Source: Bacteroidales bacterium UBA3754
GTDB taxonomy: Bacteria > Bacteroidota > Bacteroidia > Bacteroidales > UBA1715
DNA length: 16,504 nucleotides
Assembly (NCBI GenBank): GCA_002371705.1
Contig: DFGI01000009.1
Span: forward strand, 1 to 16,504
Direction: 5' to 3'
Shown piece by piece: positions 1-8,641 of the stretch. The position numbers and the translations under genes were made by a program. Each line of letters opens with the position of its first letter. Position 1 is the first letter of the stretch. The notes under the pieces were generated by a model. The model had not been told where the DNA came from. It searched no databases and worked only from the letters and a program-made list of their open reading frames with translations.

Positions 1-1
1 A

Positions 2-3000
2 GTGATTCCTAACTTGGAATTGCAACGCCAAAATCTGATTATGAGCTTTAACTCGGCAGAAGAGGCACAGGCCGCTGCAAATGCGTATGGAAAACCAACG
101 TATTGGTATCACGAAACCGAGAACTACATTCAAGGCGTTTTGCCGAAGATGAGTTACGATATGTTTATCCCTGAAGGTGACGGCGCATACAATGACGAAA
201 TTGCCGCTTACAACAATATGATTATGAAGTGGATAACCATTCTGGTTCAAAATGAACGTGAAAAAGTTGAAGCTCGTACAAGTGGTATGAAAATCGGCGC
301 ATACAGCGTTTCCGACGGAACAAGTTACTCATATAGCGAGTCATACGAAGCAGAAGGTTCCTACAACGAATTGCCACAAGGTTGGGCATTAATCGGTTCC
401 GATGCAATGGGTGCAGGAGGAACGGCGGCTGGTACTGCCATTGGTAGTGTGATTGCGAATATTAGCAATTTCAAAGATAAAAGTGCTACGTTCGGAACTT
501 CGGCGGCCGAAGCGCTTAAGAATTTCTACACTCAAGATCTTGTTGAAGGCGATGATGGCGAACTTACTTTAGGTGAAGAACGTCAGAAAAACAAACAGGA
601 ATTGGGTACGGTGACAAATTCAAGTAAGTTTAAATTGGATTTCGACCCGATTAAGAATATGGAATCTGACAAACGTATGACAACGACGGGAAGTAGTTCT
701 AAAGAATCTGGATTTACCATTGTGCCAGATTCAAGAGGCGACATTACCGTTTCGGTTTATCGTGCGGCATTCGATTCCACTTGGTTGTCGAAAACCGAGG
801 AAATTAGAGCTCAAGTAGGACAGGAGGACAACAATGATCTCAAATATGGTTCGTACGTGTTCTTTACCGAAGCAGGAGCAAGTGCGTGTCCGCACGAAGA
901 CGTTGAACGTACTCGTTTCTACAACGAAGGAACTATTATTGGCAACGGAACGCTGTGGACATCAAAACCAGGGTTGAGTGCCAATGTGTTTGAGATTGCA
1001 AATGTTGGTGCCGACAAACGTGCTACATTCCGCATAGAACTTCGTAACGACGGAGAAGTTGATAATGGCGATGCAGCCGAAGCTGACAATTTCTTCCTTT
1101 CATTCGATGGAACAAGCAACCCTGACGGAGCAAAATTGTATGTGAATGGAGCTCCGCTTATTCAAAATATTTCTTATAGAATAGCACCGGGAACTCCTGT
1201 TATTCAGACATTGGAAGTAGAACGTGGTACTGTTGACGATTACAACGACCTTGCGTTGAGGTTGGGTCTCCAAGAATGTCCTGCTACTGGTGCCGATATG
1301 AATCTTTCGGTTCATTTCTTGCCAATTTCAAGCGATGTGGGAATTTCTTCACCGCGTCAGAATTGGGTTATGAACACACTTTCGCCACAGGATTCAGTTG
1401 GCTACTATCTGCCAATCGACATCACTGGTTTCGACATTCATCACAAGAATTTCGACCATATTGAGTTCCAATACAAACTTTCTACTCAATCTGATGATAA
1501 TTGGGTAAATCAGTGTTCGTTCTATGCTGAAGATTCTCTCTATCAACTTGCCACAGGAAGCAAGGCGATGATAGAAAACGGTCGAATTGTGCCATTCCGT
1601 TTCTATGGCGAACGTGACCCGATGGAACAGAAGTATGACTTGCGTGCCGTTTCGTTCTGTCGCTACGGATCAGGTTTTGTGACCAAAGCATCCGAAGTGA
1701 TTTCTGGTACGAAAGACACTCGTGTTCCTGTTTTATTTGGAAAACCACAACCTGTAAGTGCGGTTCTTGGTATAGAGGACGACCTTAAACTCCGTTTCTC
1801 AGAACCAATTGCAGGAAATTATCTCGACGAAGACAATAATTTCCAACTGGTGGGAGTTACCAACGAAACGGGTATTACGGCAGGTACATCGCTTCATTTT
1901 GATGGAGAAATGGAATCATTTGTGGAAAGTAAAGTTAACCGTTCACTCGACAACACATCGTTCTCTATCGATGTAATTATTAAGCCAGAAGATATGCTCG
2001 GCGGCAACATTTTCAGCTATAGCGATGCTGATAATTGGGAAGATAGTTTTACGTATGGAATAGTTGGAAATCAGCTTGCCATTCTTTCTTTGAAGGGTTA
2101 TGCATTGTCGAAAGAAATCTCTTCTCCAATAACAGATTTTGTCAGAGTTGTAATGACGTACGACAATGAAGAAAAACAGGCTCGTTTCTACTTGGGCACT
2201 GAGGATATAACCAATTACGAAAGTGAATATTCTAATCACTTGTCTGACTTTGCGGTAAATGGTTCGGCATTGGTAAACTTTGGACAAGGTTTCAAGGGAA
2301 ATATGCTTGAAGCTCGTATTTGGAACAAGGTCCTTACGCAAGAAGAAATTGCTGCTACGAATATGCGTCGTCTTACTGGATACGAACAAGGTCTGCTTGC
2401 ATACTATCCAATGAACGAAGGTCGCGGAACTGAACTTACCGACATGGCACACGGAGCAACTCTTTACACAAAGGGAACTGCGTGGAATTTGCCAAAAGGT
2501 ATTTCGCTTGCACTCGACAATACGGAAGTGGAACTTGATGGTAATTTGCTCGCCCGTTCTGCTATCTACGACGAAACTCTTATGTTCTGGTTCAAGACTG
2601 AATCGAGCGATGCTCCTGTATTTACTGCTGGACGAGTTGAAAACGACAGCGTTCAATCTGGTACATGGATTGGATTCGAATCAGGAAAACTTGTTTTGAA
2701 GACAGGTGACCAGAAATTACCTATTGGTTCGTTTGCCGACAACGAATGGCACCATTTAGTTCTGTCAATCAACCGTACATACAACAATGCGGCAGTTTAC
2801 ATTGATGGTCAGCTGACAAACAACATTGCTGCGACAAAAGTATCGGGCATAACTGGCGCTATGGCTCTCGGTGGTGAAGGTTTCAAGGGTAGCGTTGACG
2901 AGTTCACCGTGTTTGAGCAGGCATTGCCACAAAATATTGTGGAGGATTTCGATAATGTTTCTCCTGCTGGTGATGAAATGGGCTTGATTGCCTATCTGCC

Positions 3001-5140
3001 GTTCGAAGAACAGATATTGAACGCCAACGGCATTCTTGAATTGGTATTCTCTCCGAACGACCAACGTGTTTTCAAAGATGCAAACGGTAATGTGGTTGAC
3101 AAAGTTGTTCCGCTGATTTTGGATGTAGAACAATCAAACGTGGCATCTCTTGCCGACAAAGACAATTATGCTCCTGTACGTGACCACGGTTTGCTTTCAA
3201 AACTGAATTTCTCATGGACATACGACAATTCAGAATTGCTTATCAATTTGAATATGCTCGACCGAGAAATCAACAAGCAGAACATCTACGTGACCGTACG
3301 CGATGTGGAAGATTTGAACGGAAACCCGATGCCGTCGCCTGTAATGTGGACTGCATTTGTTGACCGCAATAGTTTGAAATGGGATACAAAATCTATCAGC
3401 ATCGAACACGATTACGATTGGACTGAAGATGAATACAACTACGTTGATGTAGAGATCCATAACAATGTAGGTATGCGCCATCAATATACCATTGAATCGG
3501 TTCCAGCATGGCTCGATGTTGACCAGCCATATGGTTCGTTAGATCCACTTCAGGAAAAAACAATCCGTTTGACGTACAACAAAGATTTGCCTATTGGTGA
3601 ATATAGCACCATTATTTATCTTACTGATGAAACTGGATTGGCAGAACCATTGTTGATTGACTATAGCGTCATTGCAACGTGTCCATGGGATGAGGTTGAC
3701 CGTGGTGAATACGATAATTCTATGTCGCTTCGTGGACAAGTGCAAATAATTAGTGCAGACAACACAACTCGTCTCGATGCCGATACACGTGATATTATTG
3801 CCGTGTTCAGCAACAACGAAATGATTGGCAAAACTCATAATATGTTCGACAGCAACACGAACAAGAGTTATGTATATCTTACCATCTACGGAAACAGCAG
3901 TATGGAGTCGCAACCGCTTACAATCAAGTTGTGGCGTGCTTCCACAGGTAAAATTTATACGCTCAATCCATCGGTTGCACTTACGTATAAAAATAACTCG
4001 ACTCCGGGTTATGTTGGCGAACCAGTTGCTTTGCAGATGACAGAATCGTCAAGTGAAATGCAGAACATTCATCTTAACAAAGGTTGGAACTGGGTATCTT
4101 GGAACGTCAACCCAGAAAAATCATCGCCAAACGATATGTTTACTGGAAAAGATGGATTCGCAAATGGTGATTTAATCAAATCGCCGTCGCAACGTGCATT
4201 CTCCGAATTTGTAAATGAGGATGGAAATCAACGTTGGGCAGGTTCTCTTACGCAGACTGATTTCCACAATATGCATATGATGTATGTGTCAAGCGAAATG
4301 TCAATCAACGTGGATGGTCGCTCGCTTACCGAGGAACAACGTGAAGTGACGCTCAATAAAGGTTGGAACACCATCGCTTATCTGCTTGACGAGCCGACTT
4401 CGCTCCGCGATGCATTGGCTGACTATTTTGACGATGCACAATATGGCGACGTGATTAAGTCTAAGGACGCTGTGGCAGTGTTCTCTCAAGAAGGTCGTTG
4501 GGAAGGTTCTTTGCAGTCTATGCGACCAGGTCAGGGATATCTGTTCTACCGCAATGGAGAAACTTCGGTGAATATGCATTACTACAAACCGTCGTCAGTT
4601 CTCAAGAGTGGCGAGGAACTTGCCGAAGATGTCGTTGATTTTGTTAATCCGATGGCTTCTGGCAATATGACTCTCGTTGCGAAAATCGACGGTCAGACTA
4701 ACAGCGACCAACGCGTTCTTGCATACGTCGGTACCGAACTTGCAGGTATTGCTCGTCCGCAGGAAGTTGATGGCGACACATTGTTCTTCGTGACAATCAG
4801 TGCTACGGAAAATGCAGAATCGGTAACATTCAAGTTGGAACAAGACGGCGATATTCTTGGTACTACTCAACCAATGTTCCGTTATACGGGCAACAACCAT
4901 CTTGGAACGCTTGGAAATCCTGTTTTGCTTGACTTTGGTGCAGACAATTCATCACGCTATTATCCTGCCGATGTACGTTTCTACACGGTGGCTGGTAAAT
5001 TCGTAGGTGAATTGAAAAATGCCGAAAGCGAACAACAAGTTCAGAATTATCTCAATTCATTGAACGTTGTTTCGGGTATGTACAACGCTGTACTTAATAG
5101 TAACGGAGAAATAATAACCATTAAATTGATAAAGAAATGA
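2..5140 (+). CDS. Large LamG-domain surface protein with T9SS-like C-terminus (5' end outside window)
   Basis: This frame is open from the left edge for 1712 codons, so the gene is 5'-truncated and the GTG at position 2 is not a supported start. Residues 1-600 match no family I recognise; they include a Gly/Ala-rich hydrophobic stretch at about 128-154 and a Cys at 296. Two concanavalin-like LamG domains follow, at about 629-810 and 834-1003, each ending in a GLLAYYP/GLIAYLP-type strand. Ig-like segments fill about 1040-1225. A domain of about 110 residues occurs at about 1227-1344 and again at 1543-1645. Between the copies lies a tandem repeat with NKGWN at 1359-1363 and 1452-1456. The last 60 residues (RFYTVAGKFVGEL, then SGMYNAVL and a final IKLIKK) resemble a type A T9SS sorting domain. 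I infer export through the outer membrane and surface display or release. LamG suggests glycan or protein binding, ligand unknown. The stop overlaps the next gene's ATG. The coding call is firm; the function is not. Confidence 0.93.
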   Translation: MIPNLELQRQNLIMSFNSAEEAQAAANAYGKPTYWYHETENYIQGVLPKMSYDMFIPEGDGAYNDEIAAYNNMIMKWITILVQNEREKVEARTSGMKIGAYSVSDGTSYSYSESYEAEGSYNELPQGWALIGSDAMGAGGTAAGTAIGSVIANISNFKDKSATFGTSAAEALKNFYTQDLVEGDDGELTLGEERQKNKQELGTVTNSSKFKLDFDPIKNMESDKRMTTTGSSSKESGFTIVPDSRGDITVSVYRAAFDSTWLSKTEEIRAQVGQEDNNDLKYGSYVFFTEAGASACPHEDVERTRFYNEGTIIGNGTLWTSKPGLSANVFEIANVGADKRATFRIELRNDGEVDNGDAAEADNFFLSFDGTSNPDGAKLYVNGAPLIQNISYRIAPGTPVIQTLEVERGTVDDYNDLALRLGLQECPATGADMNLSVHFLPISSDVGISSPRQNWVMNTLSPQDSVGYYLPIDITGFDIHHKNFDHIEFQYKLSTQSDDNWVNQCSFYAEDSLYQLATGSKAMIENGRIVPFRFYGERDPMEQKYDLRAVSFCRYGSGFVTKASEVISGTKDTRVPVLFGKPQPVSAVLGIEDDLKLRFSEPIAGNYLDEDNNFQLVGVTNETGITAGTSLHFDGEMESFVESKVNRSLDNTSFSIDVIIKPEDMLGGNIFSYSDADNWEDSFTYGIVGNQLAILSLKGYALSKEISSPITDFVRVVMTYDNEEKQARFYLGTEDITNYESEYSNHLSDFAVNGSALVNFGQGFKGNMLEARIWNKVLTQEEIAATNMRRLTGYEQGLLAYYPMNEGRGTELTDMAHGATLYTKGTAWNLPKGISLALDNTEVELDGNLLARSAIYDETLMFWFKTESSDAPVFTAGRVENDSVQSGTWIGFESGKLVLKTGDQKLPIGSFADNEWHHLVLSINRTYNNAAVYIDGQLTNNIAATKVSGITGAMALGGEGFKGSVDEFTVFEQALPQNIVEDFDNVSPAGDEMGLIAYLPFEEQILNANGILELVFSPNDQRVFKDANGNVVDKVVPLILDVEQSNVASLADKDNYAPVRDHGLLSKLNFSWTYDNSELLINLNMLDREINKQNIYVTVRDVEDLNGNPMPSPVMWTAFVDRNSLKWDTKSISIEHDYDWTEDEYNYVDVEIHNNVGMRHQYTIESVPAWLDVDQPYGSLDPLQEKTIRLTYNKDLPIGEYSTIIYLTDETGLAEPLLIDYSVIATCPWDEVDRGEYDNSMSLRGQVQIISADNTTRLDADTRDIIAVFSNNEMIGKTHNMFDSNTNKSYVYLTIYGNSSMESQPLTIKLWRASTGKIYTLNPSVALTYKNNSTPGYVGEPVALQMTESSSEMQNIHLNKGWNWVSWNVNPEKSSPNDMFTGKDGFANGDLIKSPSQRAFSEFVNEDGNQRWAGSLTQTDFHNMHMMYVSSEMSINVDGRSLTEEQREVTLNKGWNTIAYLLDEPTSLRDALADYFDDAQYGDVIKSKDAVAVFSQEGRWEGSLQSMRPGQGYLFYRNGETSVNMHYYKPSSVLKSGEELAEDVVDFVNPMASGNMTLVAKIDGQTNSDQRVLAYVGTELAGIARPQEVDGDTLFFVTISATENAESVTFKLEQDGDILGTTQPMFRYTGNNHLGTLGNPVLLDFGADNSSRYYPADVRFYTVAGKFVGELKNAESEQQVQNYLNSLNVVSGMYNAVLNSNGEIITIKLIKK

Positions 5141-5631
5141 AAAACAAACTGATGATACTTGCATCTTGCGTCCTGTTGCTTTGCGCGACAGGTTGCAAGA
5201 AAGACAAAAACAAAAAAGACGACAATACGCCTATTTCCAATTCCGAGACGTTGGTAGGCAAAGTTTCCGCACCTACGTGGACGGCATCGAGCGACTATGA
5301 CTACAACTCGTCGATGACCGCCGTGGTGAAAATCGACCTTGCTGAGCAATTTCCCGACAGGGCCTCGGATTTTGAATTGACTGGCAACGACGTGCTTGCC
5401 GCCTTCATCGACGGCCAATGCGTGGGAGTTTCAAAACCAGAAGAAGGTTTGTTTTTCTTGTTCATCACAGAACCTGTTACGACAAACGATGATAGACAAG
5501 TAACGCTTCGCTACTATAGCGCACACTACAAGAACCTTTTCGAGGCAGCCAACGTGTTCCCGTTTGAGAACGACGCCCGCCAAGGAACGGTTACGGAACC
5601 GTATGTGCCAGAGCTGAAGGTTGTAGATTGA
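5137..5631 (+). CDS. Small lipoprotein sharing a domain with the upstream surface protein
   Basis: This 164-residue protein starts at an ATG that overlaps the upstream TGA (ATGA), so translational coupling is likely. A lysine-bearing N-terminus and a hydrophobic core lead to a lipobox ending ATG-Cys20. The Cys is followed by a Lys/Asp-rich tether (KKDKNKKDD) that may take part in Bacteroidota lipoprotein export, though it is not a textbook signal. Residues 45-155 are one domain with the pattern W..Y.NSM..........D..AAFIDGQ.VG....L.F..I......TLRYYSA..K..F, then GTVTEPYVP. It aligns by eye with residues 1227-1344 and 1543-1645 of the neighbouring LamG protein. I do not know a named function for this domain. 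The pairing suggests a membrane-anchored partner, or an anchor for the same ligand. A terminator-like hairpin follows about 110 bases downstream. Confidence 0.9.
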   Translation: MKNKLMILASCVLLLCATGCKKDKNKKDDNTPISNSETLVGKVSAPTWTASSDYDYNSSMTAVVKIDLAEQFPDRASDFELTGNDVLAAFIDGQCVGVSKPEEGLFFLFITEPVTTNDDRQVTLRYYSAHYKNLFEAANVFPFENDARQGTVTEPYVPELKVVD

Positions 5632-5742
5632 TAGGGTAGGTGACGGTACAGCTAAACACGGAACGGACAAACTTCCGCCATCGCTTATTCTTATGATTGC
5701 TATCGCTTTTCTTTTATTAAACAACGCAAATAGTTGGTATTG

Positions 5743-5770
5743 AGAAAAACCATCACGGTTGTTTCTTTTT
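5743..5770 (+). terminator. Probable intrinsic terminator after the LamG/lipoprotein pair
   Basis: The left arm at 5743-5751 pairs with 5757-5766: nine base pairs with one bulged G at 5761 and a 5-base loop. A run of five T follows at 5766-5770. The stem is A/T-rich at its base, so strength is uncertain. It lies 112 bases downstream of the lipoprotein stop and would end that transcript. Confidence 0.6.
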
Positions 5771-5819
5771 CAACGGAAATCGGTATTCCTTTGTGCTTGT
5801 AAACAAAAAACGTATTGAT

Positions 5820-5888
5820 ATGGGATTTTTAATTGTTATGGGCGTTATGGTAGCTCTTATTTTTGCAAAAGTATTTTTGTTCAATTAA
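5820..5888 (+). CDS. Possible 22-residue single-helix membrane micropeptide
   Basis: An ATG at 5820 opens a 22-codon frame ending in TAA. The product is almost entirely hydrophobic (core FLIVMGVMVALIFAKVFLF), long enough for one membrane helix. An in-frame GTG at 5793 would add a basic NKKR N-terminus and give 31 residues. The frame sits between two terminator-like hairpins, which fits a separate short transcription unit. The composition could equally be an accident of T-rich DNA, because the same bases contain two exact TAnnTTTG boxes (5858-5865 and 5872-5879) that could be promoter elements for a small RNA or for the LysR gene. I recognise no homologue. Confidence 0.28.
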   Translation: MGFLIVMGVMVALIFAKVFLFN

Positions 5889-5916
5889 CTTTTAGTCAAT
5901 TAATTAAACAATGATG

Positions 5917-5950
5917 AAAGAGATGTCGTCTTTGGATGGCATCTCTTTTT
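5917..5950 (+). terminator. Strong intrinsic terminator
   Basis: Arms 5917-5927 and 5938-5948 pair over 11 bp (one G-U), with a 10-base loop, and run into TTTTT at 5946-5950. It would end transcription of whatever lies at 5820-5916 and separate it from the LysR gene. The stretch 5632-6046 otherwise holds only the first hairpin, the micropeptide candidate and the LysR promoter. Confidence 0.75.
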
Positions 5951-6019
5951 ATTAGGAAAATCTATAGTAATAATTGAATAAAATAATCAAAAACGATAGT
6001 CGGTTTCTAAAAAACATTG

Positions 6020-6027
6020 TATTCTTG
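6020..6027 (+). promoter_or_regulatory. Candidate -7 box for the LysR-transporter operon
   Basis: TATTCTTG matches seven of eight positions of the Bacteroidota -7 consensus TAnnTTTG. It lies 19 bases before the ATG at 6047, which would give a short leader. The upstream -33 element is poor (TTT near 6004), so regulation by an activator is possible. Confidence 0.4.
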
Positions 6028-6046
6028 CAAAAAATTTGAACGACAG

Positions 6047-6949
6047 ATGGAGTTACGGCAGTTGAAATATTTTGTGAAGGTTGCGGAAATGAAAAACTTT
6101 TCGGAGGCGGCACGATTGTTAAATGTGACGCAAAGCACTCTGTCTCAACAAATAAAGCAATTGGAAGGCGAGTTAGGTGTGGAACTGTTTACCCGAAATT
6201 CGCACCACGTTGACTTGACCGACATTGGCAAGGAATTTTTTCCGTCGGCGTTGCGTACCATTTCCGAAGCAAACACGTGCATAGAAAGAATCCGCGATGT
6301 CCAAAATCTGAATGTTGGCGAACTGAATATCGGCGTAACTTACACGTTTTCGCTTCTTTTGAGCGAGGCGGTGCTTCAGTTCAGAAAACTGTATCCGAAT
6401 ATTAAGCTCAATATTTACTGCCAATCGGTTGAGGAACTGATGCTTATGCTCGACAAGGAACAAATCGACGTGGCGTTGAGTTACCGTTCGTCGGAGTTGT
6501 TTCCCAACATAGAATCGCAGACAATCTTCGAAAACAATTTGTCAGTAGTGATGAACGAATCGCACCCGTTGGCAAAACAAAAATCAATTAGTCTGAATAC
6601 TCTTGAAAAGTGGAATCTTGCCTTGCCAACAAAGGGAATGCAAGCAAGAAACACGTTTGAGCGGCTTGCCGACGTACAAAAACATAATTTCTCCGTCATG
6701 GTCGAGGTGAACGACATCAACGTGCTTTTAAACCTCATTCGCCAAAGTTTGCTGGTGACGCTTCTTTCGCAGGCCACGGTCGGCAACCAGAAAGGCATAA
6801 CTTCCGTTCCGCTCGACATTTCGGACTGCACAATGGAAGGGTGCTATCATATTCGAAAAGACAGTTATATGAAACGTTCAACAAAGGAATTTCTCCGCAT
6901 TTTGTGTCAGGAGGAATCGTTTGGATTGGCAAAAATGAATTTATTCTAA
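6047..6949 (+). CDS. LysR-family transcriptional regulator
   Basis: This 300-residue protein has the usual length and layout of the family. The winged helix-turn-helix is at residues 1-60, with recognition helices at about 18-37 (FSEAARLLNVTQSTLSQQIK). The linker helix is at about 61-88, and the periplasmic-binding-like effector domain runs from about 91 to the end. I chose the ATG at 6047 because MELRQLKYF is the canonical LysR start; the frame extends upstream to a TTG at 6017, but this adds atypical residues and overlaps the promoter-like box. The transporter ATG comes 3 bases after its stop, so the two are almost certainly co-transcribed and the regulator probably controls its own operon. 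The effector is unknown; an amino acid or organic acid would fit the partner. Confidence 0.93.
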   Translation: MELRQLKYFVKVAEMKNFSEAARLLNVTQSTLSQQIKQLEGELGVELFTRNSHHVDLTDIGKEFFPSALRTISEANTCIERIRDVQNLNVGELNIGVTYTFSLLLSEAVLQFRKLYPNIKLNIYCQSVEELMLMLDKEQIDVALSYRSSELFPNIESQTIFENNLSVVMNESHPLAKQKSISLNTLEKWNLALPTKGMQARNTFERLADVQKHNFSVMVEVNDINVLLNLIRQSLLVTLLSQATVGNQKGITSVPLDISDCTMEGCYHIRKDSYMKRSTKEFLRILCQEESFGLAKMNLF

Positions 6950-6952
6950 AAT

Positions 6953-8623
6953 ATGGATTGGTTTTCTAATTTATTATTCAATTTCGGCGTGGCACACTCA
7001 ATTTTGCTTGTTGCCGTGACCATTGCATTGGGACTTGTGTTGAACCGTATAAAAATCTGCGGCGTGTCGCTTGGCGTTACGTGGATTTTGTTTGTGGGCA
7101 TTTTTGCAAGTCACTTTGGCTTGTTGCTCGACGCAACAACGTCGCACTTCATCAAAGAATTTGGTTTGATACTTTTTATTTATTCCATTGGAATACAGGT
7201 TGGTCCGAGTTTCTTTTCTTCGTTCCGAAAGGGTGGTGTGTCGCTCAATTTGTTGGCAACGGGAATTGTCTTGCTCGGCAGTGCCACCGCATATTGCATC
7301 CACGTGGTTACGGGCGAGGACATTCTTGCAATGATTGGCGTGCTGTATGGAGCAGTTACAAATACGCCCGGACTCGGTGCCGCTCAGCAGACCTACAGCG
7401 ACATTCACAACGTGGCTCAGCCGTTGTTTGCGCAAGGTTACGCCGTGGCTTATCCGTTGGGCGTTGTGGGAATTATTTTGAGCATCATTTTGCTGAAATA
7501 TATTTTCCGTTCCGAATCGTCGAACGAAGAGAAAATTTTCGACAAAAATAATCTCAACAACGCCACCAGTCTGCAATTGCTGACATTGGAAGTGACAAAC
7601 GAGGCAATTTGCGGAAAAACAATTCAACAGGCGTTGTGCTATGCGGGTCGCGAGGTCATTGCCAGCCGAATTTTATCAAAAAATTCCACCAATGCGGTTC
7701 TTGCCGACGATGATATTGAACTTCATCAGAACGATAAAATTTATCTTTTGGCAAAACCCGAGGACGTTGAAGCGGTTACGGCACTTTTCGGAAGAAAGAT
7801 TGATATGAGTCAGGAGCAATGGGAAAAGGAATCGCCGAAAGAACTTGTGTGTGAACGACTTGTGATAACAAATTCAAAGTGGAACGGAAAACGTTTGGGC
7901 GATTTGGGCTTGTCGAAAACATTCCACATAAACATAACCCGTGTACGTCGTGCAGGCGTTGACCTGATAGCCACGCCAGATTTGATTCTCCAGTTCGGCG
8001 ACCGTTTGACCGTTGTTGGTGCCATCGACAACGTGGAAAAAGTAAAGTCACTTTTGGGTGATTCCATTAAAACGTTGAATGAGCCACAGTTGGTTTCAAG
8101 TTTCATTGGTATTGCGTTGGGCGTGTTGCTCGGTATGATTCCAATCACATTCCCTGGTATGCCAGTACCTGTTAAATTGGGTTTGGCAGGCGGTCCGCTT
8201 ATCGTGTCGATTTTGATAGCACGGTTTGGAACAAGAGTGCATTTGGTGACCTATATGCCGTCGTCGGCTATACATTTTATGCGTCAAATTGGAATTTGTT
8301 TGTTTATGGCGGCAGTCGGTTTAGGCGCGGGCGACGGATTTGTCGATATTGTTGCGGGAGGCGGTTACAAATGGATTTTGTACGGATTTATCATCACATT
8401 TTTCCCCTGCGTGATTATGGGTATTGTGGCACGCTACGTTTGCCACCGCAGCTATTTCACCATAGCTGGAATGATTTCGGGCGCAATGACCGACCCACCA
8501 GCATTGGCGTATTCAAATAGCATTTGTACGAACGACCAAGCCGCCGTGGCATATTCAACCGTATATCCGTTGACGATGTTTCTCAGGGTGCTTGTGGCAC
8601 AGGTGCTGGTGCTGTTTGTGTGA
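6953..8623 (+). CDS. AspT/YidE-type transporter with two RCK_C domains
   Basis: This 556-residue inner-membrane protein has the architecture of the aspartate:alanine exchanger family (AAE, which includes AspT, YidE and YbjL). An N-terminal block of hydrophobic helices comes first. Two cytoplasmic RCK_C (TrkA-C) domains follow at about 207-280 and 297-371, and a second membrane block runs to the C-terminus. Each membrane half carries the family's signature in matching form: GAVTNTPGLGAAQQ from residue 133 and GAMTDPPALAYSN from residue 510. This is the internal duplication known for the family. RCK_C domains usually bind small ligands and gate transport. Substrate cannot be read from sequence; AspT exchanges aspartate and alanine, but many YidE-like members are uncharacterised. 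It is the second gene of the LysR operon, and a hairpin terminator follows at 8693-8716. Confidence 0.92.
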   Translation: MDWFSNLLFNFGVAHSILLVAVTIALGLVLNRIKICGVSLGVTWILFVGIFASHFGLLLDATTSHFIKEFGLILFIYSIGIQVGPSFFSSFRKGGVSLNLLATGIVLLGSATAYCIHVVTGEDILAMIGVLYGAVTNTPGLGAAQQTYSDIHNVAQPLFAQGYAVAYPLGVVGIILSIILLKYIFRSESSNEEKIFDKNNLNNATSLQLLTLEVTNEAICGKTIQQALCYAGREVIASRILSKNSTNAVLADDDIELHQNDKIYLLAKPEDVEAVTALFGRKIDMSQEQWEKESPKELVCERLVITNSKWNGKRLGDLGLSKTFHINITRVRRAGVDLIATPDLILQFGDRLTVVGAIDNVEKVKSLLGDSIKTLNEPQLVSSFIGIALGVLLGMIPITFPGMPVPVKLGLAGGPLIVSILIARFGTRVHLVTYMPSSAIHFMRQIGICLFMAAVGLGAGDGFVDIVAGGGYKWILYGFIITFFPCVIMGIVARYVCHRSYFTIAGMISGAMTDPPALAYSNSICTNDQAAVAYSTVYPLTMFLRVLVAQVLVLFV

Positions 8624-8641
8624 CGAAAAGGGGGAAAAATT

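Noticed and set aside
1943..2656. A 237-codon open frame on the - strand inside the LamG gene.
   Set aside because: It is antisense to a clear LamG coding region. Its product is rich in Cys, Phe and Arg without any motif, as expected for a reverse-frame shadow.
6017..6046. An upstream TTG start for the LysR protein.
   Set aside because: It would begin inside the promoter-like box and add ten residues before the standard MELRQLKYF start.
6998..7627. A 209-codon open frame on the - strand inside the transporter gene.
   Set aside because: The + strand encodes an intact membrane block with the family signature GAVTNTPGLG. The reverse product has no recognisable domain.
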